Source: an uncultured Myxococcales bacterium
Lineage (GTDB): Bacteria; Myxococcota; Myxococcia; Myxococcales; Myxococcaceae
Reading direction: 5' to 3'
DNA length: 64,000 nt
Assembly: GCA_937980205.1 (NCBI GenBank)
Contig: CALJKW010000064.1
Span: 183,813-247,812, forward strand
Below the pieces are notes generated by a model, which had not been told where the DNA came from, did not search any database, and was given only the letters and a program-made list of their open reading frames with translations. Numbering within the stretch: the stretch's first letter is position 1; every line of letters begins with the position of its first letter. Both the position numbers and the translations under genes were made by a program. Shown here one piece after another: positions 1 through 7,586 of this stretch.

Positions 1-810
1 GGCCTGGCGCTCGACGTGCAGTGGAGAGACCCCGTCGCCGTCGGCGGCGCCACGACCGGCGGCGTCGTGGTGCGCGTGCTCGATCTGCAGAGCGGTGAGT
101 CGCTGCCCGGCGCCGACGTCACCATCACCGTCGCCGGTGAAGAGCGGCCGATGAGCCCCGACGCGACCGGAGCGCTCGCGATGCGAGAGCTGCCCGGGGG
201 CCCGTTCTCGGTGCGCGCCTCGGCCGACGGCTACCTGCCGCTCGAGTCGGCCGGCAGCGTGACGGCGGGCGTCGACACGCCGATCGAGGTGAGGCTGCAG
301 AAGGAACCGCCGAAGGTGGGCGGCCTGTCGATTTCGGTGAAAGAGGTCGAGACGGGCAAGCCGCTGCCCGGAGTCACCGTCACCGTCGGCGCCTCCACCG
401 CGAAGACGGACGACAAGGGCGTCGCCTCGTTCGAGGGCCTGAAGCCGGGTCCCGTCGCGATCGCGATGGCGCTCGAGGGCTACCAGAAGGGCGAAGAGGC
501 CGCGTCGGTGGTCGGCGGCAAGACGACCGCGGTGAACGTGACGCTCGTGCCGGAGAAGAAGAAGCTGCCGGCGACGATCAACGGCATCGTGCGCAGCACG
601 AAGGGCGGCACGCCGGTCGCGGCGGATCTCGAGATCCCGCAGCTGAAGATGAAGACGAAGGCCGACGCGAAGGGCGCGTTCACCTTCACCGTCGACGGAG
701 GCACGTACACCGTGAAGATCTCCGCGCCGGGCTACATCACGCAGACCAAGGACGTCACCGTGAAGGACGGTGACCGGGCGATCTTCAACGTCGACCTCTA
801 CCCGCGGTGA
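1..810 (+). CDS. Carboxypeptidase-regulatory-like repeat protein (5' end outside window)
   Basis: The frame is open from the first base, so the true start lies upstream; a GTG at 16 is only an internal possibility. The visible 269 residues form three successive beta-sandwich-like units of about 75-85 residues. Each has the pattern 'V.V.D..SG..LPGA.VT' followed by 'T...G...F..L..G.Y.V...A.GY', typical of carboxypeptidase-regulatory-like or PEGA-like folds found in surface and periplasmic proteins. Its stop overlaps the GTG start of the next gene (GTGA at 807-810), which suggests co-transcription with the FecR lipoprotein and the kinase. No catalytic motif is visible. The role is probably structural or adhesive, but this is inference. 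Confidence 0.75.
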   Translation, partial: GLALDVQWRDPVAVGGATTGGVVVRVLDLQSGESLPGADVTITVAGEERPMSPDATGALAMRELPGGPFSVRASADGYLPLESAGSVTAGVDTPIEVRLQKEPPKVGGLSISVKEVETGKPLPGVTVTVGASTAKTDDKGVASFEGLKPGPVAIAMALEGYQKGEEAASVVGGKTTAVNVTLVPEKKKLPATINGIVRSTKGGTPVAADLEIPQLKMKTKADAKGAFTFTVDGGTYTVKISAPGYITQTKDVTVKDGDRAIFNVDLYPR

Positions 811-2798
811 GAAGCGCTGCCCAACGACCGGGATCAGGCTCGGGATCGCGATCGCGATCGGCTCTGATCTGCCTGCTGGTCGTCGCGCTCGCCGCCTGTC
901 CTGACGGCGATACGACCACCGTCGTTCCTCCGAAGACGCCGGTCGACGCCGGAGCCGCTGCACCGGCGAAGGCGGCGTCGGCGCTGCTCGAGCAGGTGAA
1001 GGGCAAGGTCACGCTCGAGCGCGACGGCAAGAAGAGCCCGGCCCAGCTCGGCTACCTCTACGTCGGCGACGCGCTGGAGACGGGCGAAGACGGCTCGGCC
1101 ACGATCCGCTTCTCCGGCGGGCGCGTCGTCGAGCTCGGCGAAGAGGGCCGCTTCGAGCTCAAGGAGGGCGAGACCGGCCTCGTGCTCTCGGTGGCGCAGG
1201 GCCTCGTGCTCACGCGCAACGTCGCGTCGGCGCCCGCCCAGCCGTTGGGCAAAGAGCACGTCGAGCTCACCATCCTCACGCCGTTCGGCTTCACGAAGCT
1301 CGGCGGCGACGACACGAACCTCGAGCTGAAGGTCACCGACAAAGAGGCGCGCGTCGACGTGAAGCTGGGCACCGTCGACCTCGTCGCGACCGACGGCACG
1401 GTGACGAAGATCGGCGCGGGTCAAAAGGGCGCGCTCGGCGGCACGGTGATGGATCTCGAGCCGATCCAGGTGACGATCTCGGCCGTCTCGGGCCGCGCGG
1501 ATCTCAAGCGCAAGGAAGACACGAAGTGGACGCCGCTGCCGAAGAAGGCGATGGCGCTCGGCGAGGGTGACTCGTTCCGCGTGAAGGACGGGCGCGTGAT
1601 CATGCAGGCGCCCGGCGGGCAGGGGACGCTCGCGTTCTCCAAAGGGTCGGAAGTCACGATGGACAAGGCGGCGAAGGGCGCGGGCGGCGAAGAGGCCGGC
1701 TTCGACTTCAAGAAGGGCGAGCTGCAGGCGCAGTCTCCCACGAGGACGCGGCTCAACCTCGGCGGCGGCGTGACGATCACGGCGGACAAGGCGAGCCAGT
1801 ACACGCTGCGCCGCACGAAAGACGGCTACGAGCTTCAGTCGATCGCGGGCGACGTGAAGATCGAGCGCGAGGGCGCCGAGCCGGCGACGGTCTACGGCGG
1901 CCGCACCGCGACGATTCCGCTCAAAGGGCAGGTGAAGACCGAAGAGCAGCCGCGCGAGCCGGTCGTGCTGCCGTCGCGGTCGGCGATCAAGGTGCTGCAG
2001 GGCAGCGCGCAGCGGCTCGCGATCACGTGGGACGGCGAGCCCGACAAGCCGTACCGCGTCGAGGTGGCGACGGACCCGGCGTACAAGCAGAAGCTGATCT
2101 CGGGCGTGGTGCGGCAGCGGCACGTGAACGTGACTCCGCCGACGCGCGGCTCGCTGTACTGGCGCGTGTTCGACGAGAAGGACAAGGAGATCGCGAAGGG
2201 CAGCGCGTCGTTCGCGCCCGAGGCCGCGGCGATCGATCTCGCGCACAACCGCAACATCGTGCACGACGGCGCGGATCAGACGACCATCTACTTCCAGGAC
2301 AAGCCGCCCGCGGTCACGTTCGCGTGGCAGCCGGCGACCGAGGCGGCGGTGCAGAAGTACAAGGTGCAGGTCTACCGGAAGGAGAACCTGCAGTCGGCGG
2401 TCGCCGAGAAGGTCGTGCCCGAGGACAAGGTGATGCTGCCGGAAGGCGCGCTCGGCGAGGGCTCGTACATGTGGAGCCTCAAGTACCTCGACAAGCTCGG
2501 CAACGAGATCGGCGGCACGGGCAAGATGAACAAGCTCGTGATCACCTACGACAACGCGGTGCCGAACCTCACCATCAAGGCGCCGAAGAACGGCGACCCG
2601 GGCGGAGCGAAGGTGCGCTGCCAGGGCATCGCCCCGGTCGGCGCGAAGGTGACGGTGAACGGCCGGCCGGTTCCGCTCGATGAAAAGTCGCGTTTCGACA
2701 TGGAAGTGGCTCCAATGGGGGGCGGCCTCCTGGTGTTCCGCATGGTGAATGGGGCCAGCGAGGTCTACACCGTGCGCAAGGTGCGGAAGAGCAAGTGA
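807..2798 (+). CDS. FecR-domain lipoprotein
   Basis: A 663-residue protein starting at GTG, overlapping the upstream stop by four bases. A Ser/Arg-rich N-terminus leads into a hydrophobic stretch and a lipobox LAAC with the acceptor at about Cys31, so it is probably an envelope lipoprotein. Residues about 60-180 have the FecR pattern: 'LEQVKGKV' followed by 'VGDALETGEDGSATIRF' and a G-E-G-R-F segment. A second similar unit follows at about 225-320. The C-terminal third has fibronectin-like strands. FecR domains sense or transduce signals in TonB and sigma/anti-sigma systems. Here the gene sits between a beta-sandwich protein and a Ser/Thr kinase, with an ECF sigma factor further downstream, so an envelope-sensing role is plausible but unproven. 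Confidence 0.8.
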   Translation: MRSAAQRPGSGSGSRSRSALICLLVVALAACPDGDTTTVVPPKTPVDAGAAAPAKAASALLEQVKGKVTLERDGKKSPAQLGYLYVGDALETGEDGSATIRFSGGRVVELGEEGRFELKEGETGLVLSVAQGLVLTRNVASAPAQPLGKEHVELTILTPFGFTKLGGDDTNLELKVTDKEARVDVKLGTVDLVATDGTVTKIGAGQKGALGGTVMDLEPIQVTISAVSGRADLKRKEDTKWTPLPKKAMALGEGDSFRVKDGRVIMQAPGGQGTLAFSKGSEVTMDKAAKGAGGEEAGFDFKKGELQAQSPTRTRLNLGGGVTITADKASQYTLRRTKDGYELQSIAGDVKIEREGAEPATVYGGRTATIPLKGQVKTEEQPREPVVLPSRSAIKVLQGSAQRLAITWDGEPDKPYRVEVATDPAYKQKLISGVVRQRHVNVTPPTRGSLYWRVFDEKDKEIAKGSASFAPEAAAIDLAHNRNIVHDGADQTTIYFQDKPPAVTFAWQPATEAAVQKYKVQVYRKENLQSAVAEKVVPEDKVMLPEGALGEGSYMWSLKYLDKLGNEIGGTGKMNKLVITYDNAVPNLTIKAPKNGDPGGAKVRCQGIAPVGAKVTVNGRPVPLDEKSRFDMEVAPMGGGLLVFRMVNGASEVYTVRKVRKSK

Positions 2799-4534
2799 GC
2801 AAGCAGACCGATGCGGGCAAGGGTGGCGATGGTTCGCCGCCGCGTGATCCCATCGGGCCGATGGCCGTTCGGCCATTCGGGAAGTACTTCCTCGTGCGCA
2901 AGCTCGCCGAGGGCGGCATGGCGGAGATCTTCCTCGCCAAGCAGGTCGGCGTCGAAGGCTTCGAGAAGAACGTCGTCATCAAGCGAATGCTGCAGCACCT
3001 GTCGAGCGTGCCGGACTTCGTGTCGATGTTCCTCGACGAGGCGCGGCTCGCCGCCCGCCTGAGCCACCCGAACATCGTGACCATCGCCGACCTGGGTCAC
3101 GCCGACGGCTGCTACTACATCTGCATGGAGTACCTCGCGGGCGAGGACTTCTCGACGATGCTGCGCACGAGCGCGCGGCGGCGTGAGTACGTGCCGCTGA
3201 GCATCTCGCTGCGCGTGCTGGCCGAAGCCGCGCGGGGCCTGGACTTCGCGCACAACTTCACCGACGCGCAGGGCAAGCCGCTCAACGTCGTTCACCGCGA
3301 CATCTCGCCGTCGAACATCTTCGTCACGTACACGGGGCAGGTGAAGGTGCTCGACTTCGGCATCGCGAAGGCCGAGTCGCGCGTGACGAACACGACCGCG
3401 GGCGTGGTGAAGGGGAAGTACATGTACATGGCGCCCGAGCAGGCGCGCTCGGGGCAGGTCGATCGCCGGGCCGACGTGTTCTCGCTGGGCGTGTCGCTGT
3501 ACGAGGCGGTGACGAACGTGCGGCCGTTCGCGCGCGACAACGATCTCGCGATCCTCAACGCGGTGCTGCAGTGCGACTACAAGCCGCCGCGCGAGCTGCG
3601 ACCCGATCTGCCGGTCGAGCTCGAGCAGGTGGTGCAGAAGGCGCTGATGCTGGATCCCGGGCTGCGCTACCAGAGCGCGGCGGAGCTCGCGGCGGATCTC
3701 GAGAGGTTCCTCTCGGCGACGACGTCGGGCAGCGGGCACACCGCGCTGTCCGAGTTCATGCACTCGTTCTTCGGCAAAGAGCGGGTGTCGCAGAAGACGC
3801 GCATCGACTCGCTGCCGGATCTCGCGTCGAAGGGCTGGGACGTGCCCGGCTACGCGAACCCGGCGTCGCCGAAGACCGATCCGTTTCATCCGGCGCTGTC
3901 GCCTCCGCGACCGGTGAACAGCTCGGAGGGGCCGACGAAGGCGATCGCTCCGCCGTCGGAGGTCACGCGGACGAGGCGGCCGCTCGGCGCGGCGGCGATC
4001 GGCGCGCTGCTCGCGGGCGCGGTGGTGCTGGCGGGCGCCGGCGCCGCGATCGGCGTCTGGGCGATGCAGAAGCAGCAGCGCAACGACGTGCTCATCCCGC
4101 CGGATCCCCCCCCGGTGGTCGCAGCCGTCGATGCAGGCCCGGCAGAGGTGGCCGTGGTCGACGCCGGGGCCGCGCCGGTCGCGGCCGCGGTGGACGCCGG
4201 CGCGGCGGTGGTCGAGAAGCCGCCGCCGACGGGGCCGAAGTGTCCGCCGGGCCTCAAGCCGACGCAGCTCGTGATGCGGGCGATCAAGGACCGCTACAGC
4301 GACCTCACCGCCTGCTTCGAGAAGCACAAGAAAGAGCTGCCGGCGAACGAGGGCAAGCTGATGGTGAAGTTCCACATCGCGCCGAACGGGCGCATTCTCG
4401 GCGCGGAGACCGACATGCCCGGCACCAAGGTGGCTGCGTGTGTGGAAGACCGCCTGAAGACAGTGAAAGTCGCCTGTTACAACGGCGGGGACGCCACCGC
4501 GAACCTGCCGGTGCAGTGGAGCGTCACCCGATAA
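2795..4534 (+). CDS. Membrane Ser/Thr protein kinase with AgmX/TonB-like C-terminal domain
   Basis: A 579-residue kinase starting at GTG in a GTGA overlap with the FecR gene. The kinase domain spans about 30-305: degenerate glycine loop AEGGMAEIF, ATP-binding Lys in VVIKRML, catalytic loop HRDISPSN (Asp near 169), DFGIAK and YMAPEQ. The usual catalytic-loop Lys is replaced by Ser, as also seen (Thr) in the kinase at 40130. A transmembrane segment lies near 395-418, followed by a Pro/Ala/Asp linker. The last 95 residues contain 'DRYSDLTACFEKHKKELPA' and further Cys residues, resembling the AgmX/PglI or TonB-like C-terminal domain of myxobacterial proteins. The predicted topology is a cytoplasmic kinase with a periplasmic tail. 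Confidence 0.9.
   Translation: MSKQTDAGKGGDGSPPRDPIGPMAVRPFGKYFLVRKLAEGGMAEIFLAKQVGVEGFEKNVVIKRMLQHLSSVPDFVSMFLDEARLAARLSHPNIVTIADLGHADGCYYICMEYLAGEDFSTMLRTSARRREYVPLSISLRVLAEAARGLDFAHNFTDAQGKPLNVVHRDISPSNIFVTYTGQVKVLDFGIAKAESRVTNTTAGVVKGKYMYMAPEQARSGQVDRRADVFSLGVSLYEAVTNVRPFARDNDLAILNAVLQCDYKPPRELRPDLPVELEQVVQKALMLDPGLRYQSAAELAADLERFLSATTSGSGHTALSEFMHSFFGKERVSQKTRIDSLPDLASKGWDVPGYANPASPKTDPFHPALSPPRPVNSSEGPTKAIAPPSEVTRTRRPLGAAAIGALLAGAVVLAGAGAAIGVWAMQKQQRNDVLIPPDPPPVVAAVDAGPAEVAVVDAGAAPVAAAVDAGAAVVEKPPPTGPKCPPGLKPTQLVMRAIKDRYSDLTACFEKHKKELPANEGKLMVKFHIAPNGRILGAETDMPGTKVAACVEDRLKTVKVACYNGGDATANLPVQWSVTR
4106..4113 (+). repeat. C8 homopolymer inside the kinase gene
   Basis: Eight consecutive C residues encode part of the Pro-rich linker just after the transmembrane segment of the kinase. 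A one-base slip here would remove the C-terminal extracytoplasmic domain while keeping the kinase domain. The run is seen directly; any phase-variable role is inference. Confidence 0.5.
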
Positions 4535-4544
4535 AAATATCGGG
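4527..4544 (+). terminator. Hairpin across the kinase stop codon
   Basis: CCCGATA (4527-4533) pairs perfectly with TATCGGG (4538-4544) around an AAAA loop. The kinase TAA stop lies in the left arm and loop. There is no U-tract, so it could be a weak terminator, an mRNA 3'-end stabiliser or a processing site between the kinase and the ECF sigma gene. Confidence 0.4.
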
Positions 4545-4621
4545 CGCGAGGTTCCACTCACCTCTTCGTGCAGGCGCTGGCGTCCTCGTTCTTGGTTCCG
4601 GTATGGGCAGTGCCCGTCAGC

Positions 4622-5137
4622 ATGCCCACGCCCTTCGCGTTCGCGCAGGTGTACGAGCAGCACGCCGCGTTCGTCTGGCGCTCGCTGCGGCGCCTGGGCG
4701 TGCGCGACGCGGACCTCGAGGACGTGACGCAGGAGGTCTTCGTGGTCGTGCACCGCAAGCTGCCCGAGTTCGACGGGCGCTCGTCGGTGAAGACGTGGCT
4801 GTTCGGCATCTGTCTGAAGACGTCGTCCGACTACCGGCGGCGCGCGCACGTGCAGCGCGAGGACATCGTGGAGCAGGTGCCCGACAGCGCGCAGGAGCCC
4901 GCCGCGCCCGAGCTCGTCGCCCGGCGCCAGGCGCGCGCGGTGCTGGATCGGATTCTGGACGCGCTCGACGACGAGAAGCGTGCGACGTTCGTGTTGTTCG
5001 AGCTGGAGCAGGTGCCGATGGCTGAGGTCGCTTCGATGACGGGAGTTCCGCTGCAGACCGCGTACGCGCGGCTCTACGCGGCGCGCCGCGCCGTCGAGGA
5101 AGCGATGAAGGCCAGGAAGGAGGCCGCCCATGTCTGA
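4622..5137 (+). CDS. ECF-family RNA polymerase sigma factor
   Basis: A 171-residue sigma-70 family protein if read from ATG 4622. The frame is open to GTG 4568, but those extra 18 residues are not sigma-like. Region 2 is visible as 'FVWRSLRRLGVRDADLEDVTQEVFVVVHRKL' in outline (about residues 15-45), ending in a WLFGI segment. Region 4 is 'LDALDDEKRATFVLFELEQ' plus a helix-turn-helix with 'TAYARLYAARRAVEEAM'. The ATG of the next gene overlaps its 3' end by 8 bp, the usual arrangement for a sigma factor with its regulator. It would direct RNA polymerase to a small regulon; the signal is unknown, though a FecR lipoprotein and a kinase lie just upstream. Confidence 0.88.
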   Translation: MPTPFAFAQVYEQHAAFVWRSLRRLGVRDADLEDVTQEVFVVVHRKLPEFDGRSSVKTWLFGICLKTSSDYRRRAHVQREDIVEQVPDSAQEPAAPELVARRQARAVLDRILDALDDEKRATFVLFELEQVPMAEVASMTGVPLQTAYARLYAARRAVEEAMKARKEAAHV

Positions 5138-5864
5138 CCCTCGGCCGTGGCTGGAGGAGGGCGCCTCGCCGGAGCTGCGTTCGCTGCTCGAGAGCGCTCG
5201 CGCGGATGAGCCGACGAAGGAGCAGCTCGCGTCCGTCGCGGCGCGGCTCGGGCCGTTGCTGGTGGTGCCGGCCGCGGCCGCGGTCGTCGCGGCGCCGAGC
5301 TCTGCGGCGGCGGCTTCGGCTTCGGCTTCCGTGGCGCAGGCCGGCGCGGTCGCGACGAAGACCGGGCTCGCGGTGAAGGTGCTCGTGACGGTGGGCACCG
5401 TGGCGGCCGTCGGCGGCGCGTTTCAGGCCGGGCGCGTGTACGAGGAGAAGGTGGCTCCGGCGAAGAAGGTGATCGTGGTGGAGAAGCCGGTGCTGGTGCC
5501 GGCTCCTGCGCCGGTGCCGGACCCTGCTCCGGTCGTGGAGCCGGAGCCCGCCGCGCCCGAGGCGCCGAAGCCGGCGGTTCGTGCAGCGACGCCCCCGAGG
5601 CCCGAGGCCGAGGCCGCGATGCTCGAGCAGGCGATGTCGGCGCTGCAGGCCGGCGATGCCGCGAAGGCGCTCAAGCTGTGCGAGCGGCACCAGCGCGAGC
5701 TCGGCGCGAACGGGCTCCTGGTTCAGGAGCGGGAGGTCATCGCCATCGAGGCGCTGGTGAAGCTCGGCCGCGCGGCGGAGGCGAAGGCGCGCGCGGAGAA
5801 GTTCAAGAAGGCGTTCCCGACGTCGACGCACCTGTTGAAGGTGGAGTCGTTGGTCGCGGATTAG
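5130..5864 (+). CDS. Single-pass membrane protein, candidate regulator of the ECF sigma factor
   Basis: 244 residues, starting at ATG 5130 and overlapping the sigma gene by 8 bp. The N-terminal ~60 residues are cytoplasmic-like, followed by a low-complexity Ala segment, a transmembrane helix (VKVLVTVGTVAAVGGAF, about 80-97), a Pro/Val/Glu-rich linker and a C-terminal helical TPR-like region of about 85 residues ('AMSALQAGDAAKALKLCERH'). Position and topology suggest an anti-sigma factor, but the zinc-binding His/Cys motif of classical anti-sigma domains is not visible. The assignment rests on context. Similar proteins often follow ECF genes in myxobacteria. Confidence 0.65.
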   Translation: MSDPRPWLEEGASPELRSLLESARADEPTKEQLASVAARLGPLLVVPAAAAVVAAPSSAAAASASASVAQAGAVATKTGLAVKVLVTVGTVAAVGGAFQAGRVYEEKVAPAKKVIVVEKPVLVPAPAPVPDPAPVVEPEPAAPEAPKPAVRAATPPRPEAEAAMLEQAMSALQAGDAAKALKLCERHQRELGANGLLVQEREVIAIEALVKLGRAAEAKARAEKFKKAFPTSTHLLKVESLVAD

Positions 5865-5865
5865 T

Positions 5866-5892
5866 CGCCTCCGCTCCGCGTGAACGGAGGCG
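5866..5892. terminator. Hairpin between convergent genes
   Basis: CGCCTCCG (5866-5873) and CGGAGGCG (5885-5892) form a perfect 8-bp stem with an 11-nt loop in the 31-bp gap between the convergent sigma-partner gene and recR. It has no T-tract on either side, so any termination would be weak or factor-assisted. Confidence 0.5.
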
Positions 5893-5895
5893 GCT

Positions 5896-6498
5896 TCAGA
5901 GGTCGCGTCTCGCCGCCAGCGCTCTCGCGAGCGTCGCCTGGTCGGCGTACTCGAGATCTCCGCCCATCGGAATTCCCTGCGCGAGCCGCGTGACCTTGAT
6001 GCCCATCGGCCTCAACAGCCGCACCAGGTACAGCGCGGTGGCCTCACCCTCGACGTCGGGGTTCGTGGCGACGATGACCTCGTCGACGTTGCCGCTCTCG
6101 AGGCGCACGAGCAGCTCGCGGATGCGCAGCTGATCCGGCCCGACGCCCTCGAGCGGAGACAGCACGCCGTGCAGCACGTGGTACCGCCCCTTGAACTCGC
6201 GCGTCCTCTCGATGGCGAGCTCGTCGGCGATGCCCTCGACGACGCACAGCACCTTGTCCTCGCGGCGGGGGTCCGTGCAGAACGTGCACGGCGAGTCGGG
6301 CGGCCCGTCGGTGAGGCTGAAGCACCGCGGACACAGGCGCACGCGCTCGACGACCTCGTTCAGCGCGCCGGCGAGCGAGCGCGCGAACTCGGGCGGAGAG
6401 CGCAGCACGTGGAAGGCGAGCCGCTGGGCCGTCTTCTCACCGATGCCGGGGAGCTTCGAGAGCTGCGCGACGAGGCGGTTGAGCGCGTCGGGCGTCAC
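5896..6498 (-). CDS. recR: Recombination protein RecR
   Basis: A 200-residue protein of the usual RecR length. The N-terminal helix-hairpin-helix 'LSKLPGIGEKTAQRLAFHVL' is followed by a four-Cys zinc finger (CPRC...CTFC, about residues 57-72) and a Toprim domain ('VLCVVEGIADELAIERT...YHVLHGVLSPLEGVGPDQLRI'). It acts with RecF and RecO in loading RecA at single-strand gaps. The GTG start overlaps the ybaB stop by four bases. The dnaX-ybaB-recR order is conserved in many bacteria, so it is probably the last gene of that operon. Confidence 0.96.
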   Translation of the reverse strand: MTPDALNRLVAQLSKLPGIGEKTAQRLAFHVLRSPPEFARSLAGALNEVVERVRLCPRCFSLTDGPPDSPCTFCTDPRREDKVLCVVEGIADELAIERTREFKGRYHVLHGVLSPLEGVGPDQLRIRELLVRLESGNVDEVIVATNPDVEGEATALYLVRLLRPMGIKVTRLAQGIPMGGDLEYADQATLARALAARRDL

Positions 6499-6812
6499 AT
6501 CAGACCGGGGAGCTTGATGCCTCCGGAGATCTTCCCGAGCTCCTTCTGCATGTGCTCCTTGCTCTGGGTCAGCGCCGCGTTGACGGCCGCGATGATGAGG
6601 TCCTCGAGCATGGCGGTGTCGTTCGGGTCGATCGCCTTCTTGTCGATCTTGAGGCTCTTGATCTCCTGAACGCCGTTCGCGGTGGCGACGACGAGGCCGT
6701 CGCCGGCCTTGCCCTCCACCGTCTCGTTCGCGAGCTCGGTCTTACGTTTTTCGACCTTGGAGGTGATCTCCTTGGCCTGTCGCATGAGGAAGTTGAGGTC
6801 GACGCCGGGCAT
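6495..6812 (-). CDS. YbaB/EbfC family nucleoid-associated protein
   Basis: A 105-residue protein with the family pattern: an N-terminal coiled segment ('LNFLMRQAKEITSKVEKRKTEL'), a central beta-hairpin ('GLVVATANGVQEIKSLKIDKKAI') and a C-terminal helix ('LIIAAVNAALTQSKEHMQKELG'). Members are dimeric DNA-binding proteins that coat the nucleoid, classically encoded between dnaX and recR as here. It overlaps the recR start by four bases and follows the end of the dnaX tau frame by 15 bp. Confidence 0.93.
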   Translation of the reverse strand: MPGVDLNFLMRQAKEITSKVEKRKTELANETVEGKAGDGLVVATANGVQEIKSLKIDKKAIDPNDTAMLEDLIIAAVNAALTQSKEHMQKELGKISGGIKLPGLM

Positions 6813-6827
6813 GGTGCGGCGTCTATA

Positions 6828-7544
6828 TCAGGCGTCGTCGTCGGGTGCCGTGGGAACCGATTCCTCGCGGGGCGCGGGCTCGAGCACCTGCACGTGCTCG
6901 AGCGTGCCTCCCAGGATCTTGAGGACCGACAGCACCGCGGGGTTCGAGCGCACCTTCGCCTCGATGGCCCGCTCGCGCGTGGCCTTGTCGTCGGCTTCCT
7001 GCTCCGCCACCGAGCGGTTGGCCTGCTGGAACGCCGCGTCCGACTTCACCTCGACGAGCTTCGTGGGCGCTCCGAGGCTCTGACTCGCGAGCTTCTCGAG
7101 CTCGGCGCGCGCGTGGCCGAACACGGTCGCGCGGTGGAAGCCGGCGTCCGGCGGGAACGCGAGCTGCGCCTCGCCGTTGGTCAGCGCGATGAGGCGGCCG
7201 TAGGAGAGCGACTTGCCCAGGCGCGGGTTCGCGAGGCGGATGGCGTCGACCGCCTGCTTCCAGCGCTCGGTCGCGGGCAGCGCGTGCGTCGCGGCCGCTT
7301 CGGCTTCTTCGACCACGTCGGGCACACAGTCGCCGCTCGCGCAGCCCTCGGCGGAGGTGGCGACGGGGACCGGCACCGGCGCAGGCGCGGCCACCGGCGG
7401 CGGCCGTACAGGCGCCGGAGCGGGAGGCGGCGGTGCAGGTGGAGCTGCCGCAGGAGCAGCAGGCCGCGGTGGCGCGGGCGCTGCGGCTGGAGGCGGTGGA
7501 GCTGCCGCAGGAGCGGCGGGTCTCTCAGGCGCGAAAGTTCGGCG
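6828..7544 (-). CDS. dnaX: DnaX tau-specific C-terminal region (different frame from the gamma part)
   Basis: About 238 codons, open in the frame one base off the upstream dnaX frame. The region begins with a long Pro/Ala-rich linker (about 50-60 residues of PAAPAA-type sequence) and continues into a tau-domain-like module ('ATERWKQAVDAIRLANPRLGKSLSYGRLIAL', 'FGHARAELEKLASQSLGAPTKLVEV') and a C-terminal helix. Joined to the 404-codon upstream part it gives about 640 residues, the usual tau length (E. coli tau is 643). The tau tail binds DnaB helicase and Pol III alpha. No good start codon or Shine-Dalgarno opens this frame, so it should be translated as an extension of dnaX by frameshifting, or the break is a one-base sequence error. 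Confidence 0.75.
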   Translation of the reverse strand, partial: RRTFAPERPAAPAAAPPPPAAAPAPPRPAAPAAAPPAPPPPAPAPVRPPPVAAPAPVPVPVATSAEGCASGDCVPDVVEEAEAAATHALPATERWKQAVDAIRLANPRLGKSLSYGRLIALTNGEAQLAFPPDAGFHRATVFGHARAELEKLASQSLGAPTKLVEVKSDAAFQQANRSVAEQEADDKATRERAIEAKVRSNPAVLSVLKILGGTLEHVQVLEPAPREESVPTAPDDDA

Positions 7545-7586
7545 AGCCGGAGCGACCTCCCGGCGCTCCGGGCTGCTGCAGCTTCA
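7525..7586 (-). other. dnaX: Candidate +1 frameshift window in dnaX
   Basis: The gamma frame ends at TGA 7527-7525 and the tau frame is closed upstream by TGA 7586-7584, so the switch must occur in the roughly 56 bp between them. Within it, AAC TTT CGC GCC TGA (7539-7525, minus strand) offers TTT-C, where a Phe tRNA could slip +1 from UUU to UUC, giving GCG CCT GAG and the tau linker. TTT is rare in this GC-rich DNA. A GGAGGT Shine-Dalgarno-like element lies about 18 nt upstream (7560-7555), too far to be a textbook prfB-type stimulator. Confidence 0.5.
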
